The translations under genes were made by a program, and so were the position numbers. From an uncultured Lachnospiraceae bacterium (lineage in GTDB: Bacteria > Bacillota > Clostridia > Lachnospirales > Lachnospiraceae), in contig CAKRNX010000033.1 in the NCBI GenBank assembly GCA_934371475.1, positions 1-18,757 of the forward strand: a stretch of 18,757 bases of DNA. The letters are read 5' to 3'. Positions 8,710 to 14,914 of this stretch are shown here, piece after piece. Within the stretch, counting starts at the first letter, position 1. Each line of letters starts with the position of its first letter. A model generated the notes under the pieces. The model was not told the DNA's origin, searched no databases, and worked only from the letters and a program-made list of their open reading frames with translations.

Positions 8710-8738
8710 TTACTTTATTTAGGCTTTTATGTTACACT
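8710..8738 (+). promoter_or_regulatory. Possible promoter of the transporter-dipeptidase operon
   Basis: TTACTT (8710-8715) and TACACT (8733-8738) are separated by 17 bp, about 40 bp before the transporter start. The -35 match is weak, so activation by a regulator such as the adjacent AraC-type protein is possible (inference). Confidence 0.35.
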
Positions 8739-8778
8739 ATCCCTGTATGTCGTATATTAAATGGAGGGAGATTCAAGT

Positions 8779-10299
8779 ATGAGCAAGAAAAGAGGAGAAG
8801 GATTAAAATCTTTCAACAAGGGATTTACCGTGCCGGACACCTACATTATTATCTTTTTTGTAGTTGTCATTGCAGCGGTGATGACATTCCTTGTGCCAAA
8901 GGGGTATTACGAGACACAGGACATCACGTACATGATGAATGGAGTGGAAAAGACCCGTACGGTAATCAAAGACGGAAGTTTTCAGTATCTGACAGATGAG
9001 GCGGGAAATGCAGTGACGGAAGGCGTCGCACTGTTCAGCGGAGACGGAGGAACGGGGCTTTTCAACTACATGTACAATGGAATTGTCAACAGTTCTGCAA
9101 TGGAGATCATCGCGTTTCTTCTGATTGTTGGCGGTGCATTCGGTATTATGATCAGGACCGGTGCGATTGAAGCCGGGCTGATTGGGCTGATCCGCAGGGC
9201 AAAAGGAGCGGAGAAGCTGCTGATTCCGGTGTTGTTTGTGCTGTTTTCTCTGGGAGGAGCTGTATTTGGAATGGGAGAGGAAGCGCTTCCGTTTACGATG
9301 ATCCTTTGCCCGCTGTTTGTGGCAGTCGGATATGATACGGTGATTGCGGTTCTGGTTACTTATGTGGCAACGCAGATCGGCTTCGGAACATCCTGGATGA
9401 ATCCATTTTCAGTAGGTATTGCACAGGGTATTGCAGGTATTGACGTATTTTCCGGTGCGGGATTCCGTATGGTTATGTGGGTGGTGTTCACTGTGCTTGG
9501 CTGCGGAATGACAATGTTATACGCGGCAAGGGTCAAAAAGAATCCGAAGATTTCAGTGGCGTATGAAAGTGATCAGTATTTCCGCGATCAGAACGAAAAA
9601 ACAGGCATTGATGAGGGACATGCGTTTGGTACAGGACATGTGCTGGTGCTTCTGACACTGGCGGCTACCATCGTCTGGGTAATCTGGGGCGTGATGGAAA
9701 AAGGCTATTATATGGCAGAAATCGGGACACAGTTTTTTATTATGGGAATTGTTGCCGGCATCATCGGTGTTGTGTTCCACTTAAATGACATGAAGCTGAA
9801 CGATATCGCATCTTCTTTTAAAGATGGTGCAAAAGACCTGATCGGTGCGGCACTTGTGGTTGCCATGGCACAGGGAATTATGCAGGTTCTTGGCGGGTCT
9901 GATCCGACCACCCCGACAGTGATCAATACGATTATGTACGGGATTTCACAGGCACTGGCAGGGCTTTCCGGTGCAGCGGCAGCAGTGCTGATGTATCTGT
10001 TCCAGTCGGTGTTCAATTTCTTTGTCGTATCCGGTTCCGGACAGGCTGCAATTACGATGCCGATCATGGCTCCGCTGGCAGATCTTCTGGGGGTGACCAG
10101 ACAGACCTCTGTGCTGGCATTCCAGCTGGGTGATGCGTTTACCAATCTGATTGTTCCGACATCCGGATGCCTGATCGGTTCCCTGGCAATCGCAAAGATC
10201 GACTGGTCCAACTGGATTAAGTTTATGTGGAAATTCCTGGGCATTTTGATGATCGGAGCAGTAATTACAGTGCTGATCGCAGTGGGGATGGGATTCTGA
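8779..10299 (+). CDS. YfcC/DcuC-family membrane transporter
   Basis: An integral membrane carrier of the DcuC/YfcC family (PF03606), about 12 hydrophobic segments. The first is at about residues 16-34 (PDTYIIIFFVVVIAAVM), followed by a polar extracytoplasmic loop (35-85). Family-like motifs are FGMGEEALPF, the conserved FFVVSGSGQAA followed by PIMAPLADLLG, and PTSG near the end. I chose the ATG at 8779 (506 aa) over an in-frame ATG at 8761 because GGAGGGAG lies between them at good distance from the later one. The gene is 21 bp before an isoaspartyl dipeptidase and shares its strand, so it probably imports a dipeptide or acidic amino acid that the peptidase handles (inference). Known family substrates are C4-dicarboxylates and amino acids, and many members are uncharacterised. 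A fatty-acid or basic amino acid substrate cannot be excluded. Confidence 0.92.
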   Translation: MSKKRGEGLKSFNKGFTVPDTYIIIFFVVVIAAVMTFLVPKGYYETQDITYMMNGVEKTRTVIKDGSFQYLTDEAGNAVTEGVALFSGDGGTGLFNYMYNGIVNSSAMEIIAFLLIVGGAFGIMIRTGAIEAGLIGLIRRAKGAEKLLIPVLFVLFSLGGAVFGMGEEALPFTMILCPLFVAVGYDTVIAVLVTYVATQIGFGTSWMNPFSVGIAQGIAGIDVFSGAGFRMVMWVVFTVLGCGMTMLYAARVKKNPKISVAYESDQYFRDQNEKTGIDEGHAFGTGHVLVLLTLAATIVWVIWGVMEKGYYMAEIGTQFFIMGIVAGIIGVVFHLNDMKLNDIASSFKDGAKDLIGAALVVAMAQGIMQVLGGSDPTTPTVINTIMYGISQALAGLSGAAAAVLMYLFQSVFNFFVVSGSGQAAITMPIMAPLADLLGVTRQTSVLAFQLGDAFTNLIVPTSGCLIGSLAIAKIDWSNWIKFMWKFLGILMIGAVITVLIAVGMGF

Positions 10300-10320
10300 T
10301 AAAGTGATGAGGAGATCGGA

Positions 10321-11478
10321 ATGATGGTGAAATTAATTCGGAGTATTACTGTATATGCACCGCAGTATCTTGGAAAAAAAGACGTGCTTACAGTCAACGA
10401 TAAGATTGTAAAAATCGCAGATGCAGGTACGATATCTGTCAGGTCTCTGTTTCCTGAAGCGGAAGTGATTGACGGAGCAGACAGGATCCTTGCGCCGGGA
10501 TTTATCGACTGCCATGTCCATGTGCTTGGCGGAGGCGGCGAAGGAGGGTTTGCAAACCGGACTCCGGAGGCAACAATGGAAGGTCTCACAAAATTTGGTG
10601 TGACAACGGTGGTCGGCTGTCTGGGGACAGATGGAATTGGCCGTGATATGTGCGCGCTGGTAGCGAAGACAAAGGGGCTGAATGAGCAGGGAATGTCTGC
10701 GTATTGTTACACCGGAAGTTATCAGATCCCGGTTCACACGTTAACGGACGGCATCACGAAGGATATTATGATGATACAGGAAATCATCGGGACAGGGGAG
10801 ATTGCCATCTCAGATCACCGTTCTTCCCAGCCTGCGTTTGAAGAATTTGTCCGAGTGGCGGCGGATACAAGGCTCGGCGGTGTACTTTCCGGGAAGGCCG
10901 GCATCATCAATGTGCATCTTGGAGACAGTCCAAGATGCATGGATCTGATCAATCGCGTGATTGATGAGACAGAGATACCGGTGTCTCAGTTCCTTCCGAC
11001 ACATATTAACCGGAATGAGATGCTTTTCTGTGAGGCTATTGAGTATGCCCTGAAGGGTGGGGCAGTTGATTTCACAGGAAATGAAGATATTGATTACTGG
11101 GAAACGATCTGCGATGAAGTGCGCGTATGCAAGGGCGTGAAGCGTATGCTCGAGGCAGGAGTCAGCCCGGACCGTATGACGATTTCCTCTGACGGGCAGG
11201 GAAGTCTTCCGATGTACAGCAAAGACGGCGAGTTCCTCGGAATGGGCGTAGGACAGTCCAGCTGCCTGCTTAAGGAGGTCGGGGAATGTGTGAAGAAGAC
11301 AGCAATCCCGCTTGAAACAGCGCTTTCTCTGATTACTTCAAACCCGGCAGGGGTTCTTCACCTGAACGGGAAAGGAAAGATTCAGGAAGGATACGATGCG
11401 GATCTGTGTATTCTGGATCAGGATCTGGAACTTACACAGGTGATTGCAAGAGGAAAAACAGTGTATCTAAAATCATAA
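10321..11478 (+). CDS. iadA: Isoaspartyl (beta-aspartyl) dipeptidase
   Basis: A cytoplasmic metallo-dipeptidase of the amidohydrolase superfamily that cleaves beta-aspartyl dipeptides from damaged proteins, or from cyanophycin-type dipeptides, to free Asp. The length of 385 aa matches the family. The metal site is visible: H65 and H67 (DCHVH), E74, H199 (NVHLGDS), H228 (LPTHINRN) and D291 (SSDGQGS). Substrate-side residues Y134, R167 (ISDHRSS) and R231 are in place. The position that should hold the carboxylated, metal-bridging Lys (K162 in the E. coli enzyme as I recall it) is E160 here (GTGEIAISDHR). A Glu can bridge two metals in other amidohydrolases, so activity is likely retained (inference). 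AGGAG lies 6 nt before ATG 10321; the ATG at 10324 is equally possible. It is the last gene of the transporter operon and is followed by a strong terminator. Confidence 0.93.
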   Translation: MMVKLIRSITVYAPQYLGKKDVLTVNDKIVKIADAGTISVRSLFPEAEVIDGADRILAPGFIDCHVHVLGGGGEGGFANRTPEATMEGLTKFGVTTVVGCLGTDGIGRDMCALVAKTKGLNEQGMSAYCYTGSYQIPVHTLTDGITKDIMMIQEIIGTGEIAISDHRSSQPAFEEFVRVAADTRLGGVLSGKAGIINVHLGDSPRCMDLINRVIDETEIPVSQFLPTHINRNEMLFCEAIEYALKGGAVDFTGNEDIDYWETICDEVRVCKGVKRMLEAGVSPDRMTISSDGQGSLPMYSKDGEFLGMGVGQSSCLLKEVGECVKKTAIPLETALSLITSNPAGVLHLNGKGKIQEGYDADLCILDQDLELTQVIARGKTVYLKS

Positions 11479-11490
11479 TTCAAAACAATG

Positions 11491-11539
11491 GGCAGCAGGG
11501 ATGCGGACAGAATTCAAACTTCCTGCTGCCTTTCTATTT
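11491..11539 (+). terminator. Rho-independent terminator after iadA
   Basis: GGCAGCAGG (11491-11499) pairs perfectly with CCTGCTGCC (11522-11530) across a 22-nt loop and is followed by TTTCTATTT. It lies 12 nt after the iadA stop. On the other strand the same stem could also help end the convergent gene at 11665. No other feature is seen in 11540-11664. Confidence 0.8.
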
Positions 11540-11664
11540 GAGAAAAAGTCTCCGGTAAGGTGCACACTGTTTAGGGGACGATGAATCTGCGTCGATCGAA
11601 ACGGAGTGCGGACTGCGCGGAACAATGCCGGGCCATTCCTGAATGTTTGTTATAGAGGTTCCGG

Positions 11665-12621
11665 TTACCAGAAGTATCCGTCACAGTCTTCATCTTCCCA
11701 CAGGGGATGCTTTGAGATCTGCTGATAGATACCGGCCAGTTCGCAGGAGTCAAGCGGTGCATCGAGCTTGCTTTCGAGGATGGCTGATACCGGACGGCAA
11801 AGTGCGCTGTTGTCTGTTTTTTCATAGCATATATATGCAGTCTCAGAAGAAGAAGGGCCGGACGGACATGCATGAACCAGTTTGTTGCTTCTCTCGGTAT
11901 AGATGTGATAGAAGCTGCCGGTTTCATCTCCGTGCGTCATAAGGTTGGAGTAGCATACATAATCGTTTGTCCCGTACAGCTGTTTAAATGAGTACAGGGC
12001 GGAGGTGCCACAGGACGCTTCTGTGGTATCATCCAGATAAGTGCCGGTCCAGTTATCTTTTACCGGGGTTTCTTCCAGAAGCTCCACATCGGTAAACTTT
12101 GCGGAAGTAAGCCCTTTGTAGAGATAGATACCGCTGCAGTTCCAGGAGATAATCTGGTCACTGGAAAAGCTGACCTGAATTTGCTGCGTTTCGCTCCGGG
12201 TCAGAGTTATGCCGGCATCGGAGGTGATATACTCATCCGTTCCGGATTCATAGATCCGCTCAGAGAGGATTGTCTGGCCAAGATCATAATTATTCAGTGT
12301 GACAGTGATGAAAGGCTTTCCGTTTTCATCCAGAGGAAAACAGTCGGCACCCCGCAGATACTGGCAGGTGATCTGCAGTTCCAGTCCGGTGCCTTCGGCA
12401 TAGTAAATGCCGATCCAGTCGGAATAGCTGCCGCCGTTCATCTCCCGCCATTCCTGCCAGCTGTCCAGTTTTTCAGCTTCCAGATCTACCGGAAGAAGAG
12501 AAGGAGAAGACAGCTCCTGAAATGCGCAGGCAGGTACTGCTGTAAATAAGATATGCAGCGAGCAGAGTATGCCAATGCCGGCAAGCAGTCTTGGCTTGTC
12601 AGATGGAAATGTAGCATGCAT
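11665..12621 (-). CDS. Secreted protein of unknown function, 318 aa
   Basis: I do not recognise this protein. A signal peptide covers about residues 1-33 (hydrophobic LLAGIGILCSLHILFTAV, then ACA before FQ). The mature part is about 285 residues, acidic, cysteine-containing and rich in beta-prone, Thr/Ser/Tyr-containing stretches, with no membrane segment or anchor. Two parts begin alike: DWIGIYYAEG near residue 68 and NWTGTYLDDT near residue 190. This suggests two related beta-sandwich or lipocalin-like domains, but the match is short. The C-terminus is acidic (LWEDEDCDGYFW). The start is well supported by GGAGGAG 7 nt upstream. It runs in the same direction as the double-HTH regulator but has its own predicted promoter and a repeat-bearing leader. 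Confidence 0.78.
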   Translation of the reverse strand: MHATFPSDKPRLLAGIGILCSLHILFTAVPACAFQELSSPSLLPVDLEAEKLDSWQEWREMNGGSYSDWIGIYYAEGTGLELQITCQYLRGADCFPLDENGKPFITVTLNNYDLGQTILSERIYESGTDEYITSDAGITLTRSETQQIQVSFSSDQIISWNCSGIYLYKGLTSAKFTDVELLEETPVKDNWTGTYLDDTTEASCGTSALYSFKQLYGTNDYVCYSNLMTHGDETGSFYHIYTERSNKLVHACPSGPSSSETAYICYEKTDNSALCRPVSAILESKLDAPLDSCELAGIYQQISKHPLWEDEDCDGYFW

Positions 12622-12663
12622 TTAGAAACTCCTCCGTTTCCTGATAATAATAAAGCAAAACAG

Positions 12664-12685
12664 ATATCAATATTTTTGTTGATAT
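12664..12685. repeat. 7-bp inverted repeat in the leader of the secreted-protein gene
   Basis: ATATCAA (12664-12670) and TTGATAT (12679-12685) flank an 8-nt AT-rich centre. It lies about 45-65 bp before the start codon of the 318-aa protein and could be a leader hairpin or operator. On the minus strand it includes a -35-like TTGATA, but no well-spaced -10 follows, so I do not call a promoter here. Confidence 0.35.
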
Positions 12686-12723
12686 TGCATGTAAGGCATG
12701 TAAGTTTGCTGAAAATATATCAG

Positions 12724-12770
12724 ATGTGAGATGACTTCCACCTCGCAGCAAAAATGTCGTGGCATTCTTG
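12724..12770 (-). repeat. Intergenic repeat core, copy A (47 bp)
   Basis: Read on the minus strand it matches 18088-18134 at 40 of 47 positions. Shared blocks are CAAGAATGCC, then CTGCGAGGTG, then GTCATCTCACAT. The first 22 nt form a hairpin, CAAGAATG/CATTTTTG with a 6-nt loop. Two short overlapping open frames cross it on the minus strand (12599-12868 and 12667-12861), but neither has a convincing ribosome binding site, and the conservation looks non-coding. It starts about 10 nt after the predicted -10 box at 12780-12785. Confidence 0.75.
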
Positions 12771-12779
12771 AGCAGAACA

Positions 12780-12808
12780 AGTATACCATGTTTTGCAATA
12801 TTTTTAAA
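12780..12808 (-). promoter_or_regulatory. Predicted sigma-A promoter for the 318-aa secreted protein
   Basis: On the minus strand, TTTAAA (12803-12808), a 17-bp spacer ending in TGG, and TATACT (12780-12785) form an extended -10 promoter. Transcription would start near 12773, placing the repeat core at the very 5' end of the message with a leader of about 150 nt. Confidence 0.5.
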
Positions 12809-12817
12809 TGCATTTGT

Positions 12818-12864
12818 AAAAAACGCCAGCGTGTGTTTGAACGCAGAATAAGCGTTCTCACGCT
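12818..12864 (-). terminator. Terminator of the double-HTH regulator
   Basis: On the minus strand AGCGTG (12859-12864) pairs with CACGCT (12828-12833). Inside it, GAACGC (12852-12857) pairs with GCGTTC (12839-12844) around a 7-nt loop. The structure runs through GGCG into six Ts (12818-12823). It lies about 80 nt after the regulator stop. Confidence 0.6.
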
Positions 12865-12943
12865 TCATGTGCGCGGAGCACTAAACGAGAGGTCAGGGGG
12901 ATGCTTATGTCTGTTTTACAAAGGTTTTTCATAAGTTGTAAGT

Positions 12944-14680
12944 TCAGTTATCAAGCAGCGGCAGGGTCATATGTTCAAATGCAGCCCGCATTTTAGGATG
13001 ATGGATCAGAAAATGGATCGCCGGCGCTTTGTTTTTGGATACGAGTACCCAACGTCCTTCCAGAATGCTGATTTGGATGTTGCGGAACGGGGAAGCCGGA
13101 TTTTCTTTTATATGGTAATTGCTGCACTGTCTGGCGGCCAGACGTGTAAGCTGCAGATGTTCGCAGTAAGTTTCCCATGTATACAGGATATCTGTCTCAC
13201 AGAACATGCCGGAGAGAGAAAGTGTGATCGGGAAACGCACAAATTCTTCACGGCTTACCACCGGAATCTCATCTGTGATGGAACTGTGACTCAGAATTTC
13301 CTGTTCCAGCGTTTTCTGAATGCGGATATAGGAAAGAATCTGCTGCTGCAGTTTCTTGGGTATACACCCGGCTTCCATCATCCGGGTCAGCAGGTCGACT
13401 GAGACGGTGCATAGCGGAAGCGAGGAGAGAATGCGGATTCTGGCTCCGGGAGTTTTGGCGTCGCGCCTGAGAAAGCTGTCATAGGACTGGCTGCTGTCCT
13501 GCCGGTAAATCTCCATCAGCGGAGAGGCCTTGGAAAGAAGATGTTCTGCTCTTTTGCGGTAGTATGTTACCTCATCCCTGTTGCGGGTCAGATAGTAGCG
13601 CCCATCGCCGTGAAAACCGACGATCGCTTCTCCGGATAGAGCCGCGTTGCCGGATACTTTCAGAAAATGGGAAAATACGCTGCTTGGTGTCCCTTTCAGA
13701 TAATAAGGGGAGATCTGGCCTGTCATGTACATGGGGATCCATCCTTCCAGCCCCAGCATCATTTCGTCAAAAGAACGGTCGATATTGTGAATCTGATGCA
13801 GGTGCAGTCCTTTCTTGAGCATCATAGCCATTCCGAACATCCATTTTTTCGGAAATTCCGGATCTTTGGCCATTTCTTCCATTGGCATATCGCTGTACAT
13901 AATCACCGGCTCCATTGATTTGGACAGCACAGTTTCTTTGAGAAAAGCCAGTTCGCTGTCCATCATTTCGCGCAGTCCGTAATAGGTTCTGGAAATGGGC
14001 AGACGGAACGGTACGCTGGGGACTTTCAGTTCATCAAAATGGATGGCGCGGATATATTCGTTCAGGTCAAATTCATCCAGTTTTTCCAGAAATTCATTCA
14101 GGCTGTTGCGGACAGGATACTTTCCGCTGACAAGCCATTCCCGCAGAAGCTTCAGGTAAAGTTCCGGATCATGCAGGTGTTCGGGGGAGCAGCCGATGAG
14201 GGAAACTACGGCGCTTCTCTCTTCTTCGCGCGTAAAACGGCGCACCACAAAGCGGGAGACTTGGTCGGCAAATTCCAGAGGTCTGGCGGGCTGACGCTGT
14301 CCGCTGCGGATCCGGGAGAGATAGGATGGATCATAATTCAGAGATCTGGCAAGCTCGGAGACACTGATCGAGAGGGCTGTGAGCAGAAGATGAAAATTCT
14401 GCTGCAGGCTGCCGGTATCGATGGCGGGCGTCTGATCCATGAGCGCGGCAAAAGTGCTGCTGATGGTTTCCCTTGTAAGTTCTGTATGTTGCTGTCTGGA
14501 GGCAATTTCCGCCAGTCCGTCAATCAGGGCGGACAGATTTTCCGAACCAGGTTCCGGGATGCGTTCCCCGGAGCGGTAGCGGCTGATTGTGGCGGCAGAG
14601 AGGCCGGAGCACTGCGCGAGAAGTTTGGCGGAGCAGTTCAGCTGTTCCATGTATTCGTTCAGTTTATCTTTCAGTTCCAT
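12944..14680 (-). CDS. Large transcriptional regulator with two XRE-like HTH motifs
   Basis: A 578-aa cytoplasmic DNA-binding protein. The first helix-turn-helix is at residues 15-41 (AKLLAQCSGLSAATISRYRS, then GERIP). The second is at about 104-131 (SELARSLNYDPSYLSRIRSG, then QRQP). Both end in the RxRSGxR signature of XRE-type recognition helices. The remaining 430 or so residues are helical, with no enzyme motif or TPR pattern I can name, and probably serve for effector binding or oligomerisation. The two HTH motifs in one chain would let a monomer contact two half-sites (inference). The start has AGGGAG about 10 nt upstream, and a good promoter lies further up. It is transcribed divergently from the secreted protein at 14915, with a dyad between them, so that gene is a likely target. 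Effector unknown. Confidence 0.85.
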   Translation of the reverse strand: MELKDKLNEYMEQLNCSAKLLAQCSGLSAATISRYRSGERIPEPGSENLSALIDGLAEIASRQQHTELTRETISSTFAALMDQTPAIDTGSLQQNFHLLLTALSISVSELARSLNYDPSYLSRIRSGQRQPARPLEFADQVSRFVVRRFTREEERSAVVSLIGCSPEHLHDPELYLKLLREWLVSGKYPVRNSLNEFLEKLDEFDLNEYIRAIHFDELKVPSVPFRLPISRTYYGLREMMDSELAFLKETVLSKSMEPVIMYSDMPMEEMAKDPEFPKKWMFGMAMMLKKGLHLHQIHNIDRSFDEMMLGLEGWIPMYMTGQISPYYLKGTPSSVFSHFLKVSGNAALSGEAIVGFHGDGRYYLTRNRDEVTYYRKRAEHLLSKASPLMEIYRQDSSQSYDSFLRRDAKTPGARIRILSSLPLCTVSVDLLTRMMEAGCIPKKLQQQILSYIRIQKTLEQEILSHSSITDEIPVVSREEFVRFPITLSLSGMFCETDILYTWETYCEHLQLTRLAARQCSNYHIKENPASPFRNIQISILEGRWVLVSKNKAPAIHFLIHHPKMRAAFEHMTLPLLDN

Positions 14681-14724
14681 AGTGATAAATCTCCCTGGTA
14701 TTTTAACAAAGTTCAGTTACTGTC

Positions 14725-14754
14725 ATTATATAAAACATGCTGTCGGGAACGCAA
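14725..14754 (-). promoter_or_regulatory. Predicted promoter of the double-HTH regulator
   Basis: On the minus strand TTGCGT (14749-14754) and a perfect TATAAT (14725-14730) are separated by 18 bp, about 45 bp before the regulator start codon. Confidence 0.5.
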
Positions 14755-14762
14755 CAATTTCC

Positions 14763-14775
14763 GCAATGTCATTGC
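14763..14775. promoter_or_regulatory. 13-bp dyad, candidate operator between divergent genes
   Basis: GCAATG-T-CATTGC is a perfect inverted repeat about one central base. It lies just upstream of the regulator's -35 box and about 40 bp upstream of the -10 box facing the other way, so it could serve both promoters. Confidence 0.45.
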
Positions 14776-14814
14776 CTGAATGGAAATAAACAGAAAGTCT
14801 CCGGAAAGATACGG

Positions 14815-14820
14815 TATAAT
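14815..14820 (+). promoter_or_regulatory. -10 box for the secreted protein at 14915
   Basis: A perfect TATAAT lies 94 bp before the start codon. No acceptable -35 is found at 16-19 bp upstream, which suggests dependence on an activator (inference). Confidence 0.35.
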
Positions 14821-14914
14821 AAAGCATAAAAGTTCAGGAATGTCTCTGTCATTCTGCCGGAGGCTATATAAAATACGGATGGAAAACAGTAACATACCGG
14901 GAGGGAGGAGTCAG

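Noticed and set aside
8761..8778. Earlier ATG for the YfcC-type transporter
   Set aside because: The ribosome binding site lies downstream of it and fits the ATG at 8779.
9708..10589. Long minus-strand open frame (293 codons) across yfcC and iadA
   Set aside because: Shadow of two well-supported plus-strand genes with clear family motifs; it has no ribosome binding site or recognisable protein features.
12682..12801. Outer inverted repeat ATATTGCA (12682-12689) with TGCAATAT (12794-12801) around repeat copy A
   Set aside because: It mimics the outer stem of copy B, but the right arm lies inside the predicted promoter spacer, so it would not be in the RNA, and its sequence is unrelated to the copy B stem. 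Not used as evidence for terminal repeats.
12599..12868. Small open frames of 89 and 64 codons on the minus strand across repeat copy A
   Set aside because: They overlap each other in different frames, lack good ribosome binding sites, run into the 318-aa gene, and follow the repeat and terminator structure. Conservation with copy B looks non-coding.
14039..14779. Plus-strand open frame of 246 codons antisense to the double-HTH regulator
   Set aside because: Antisense shadow of a gene with clear HTH motifs; no supporting start signal.
14780..14914. 45-residue N-terminal extension of the secreted protein
   Set aside because: No ribosome binding site at 14780; the TATAAT lies inside it, and a strong GGAGGGAGGAG plus a signal peptide support 14915.
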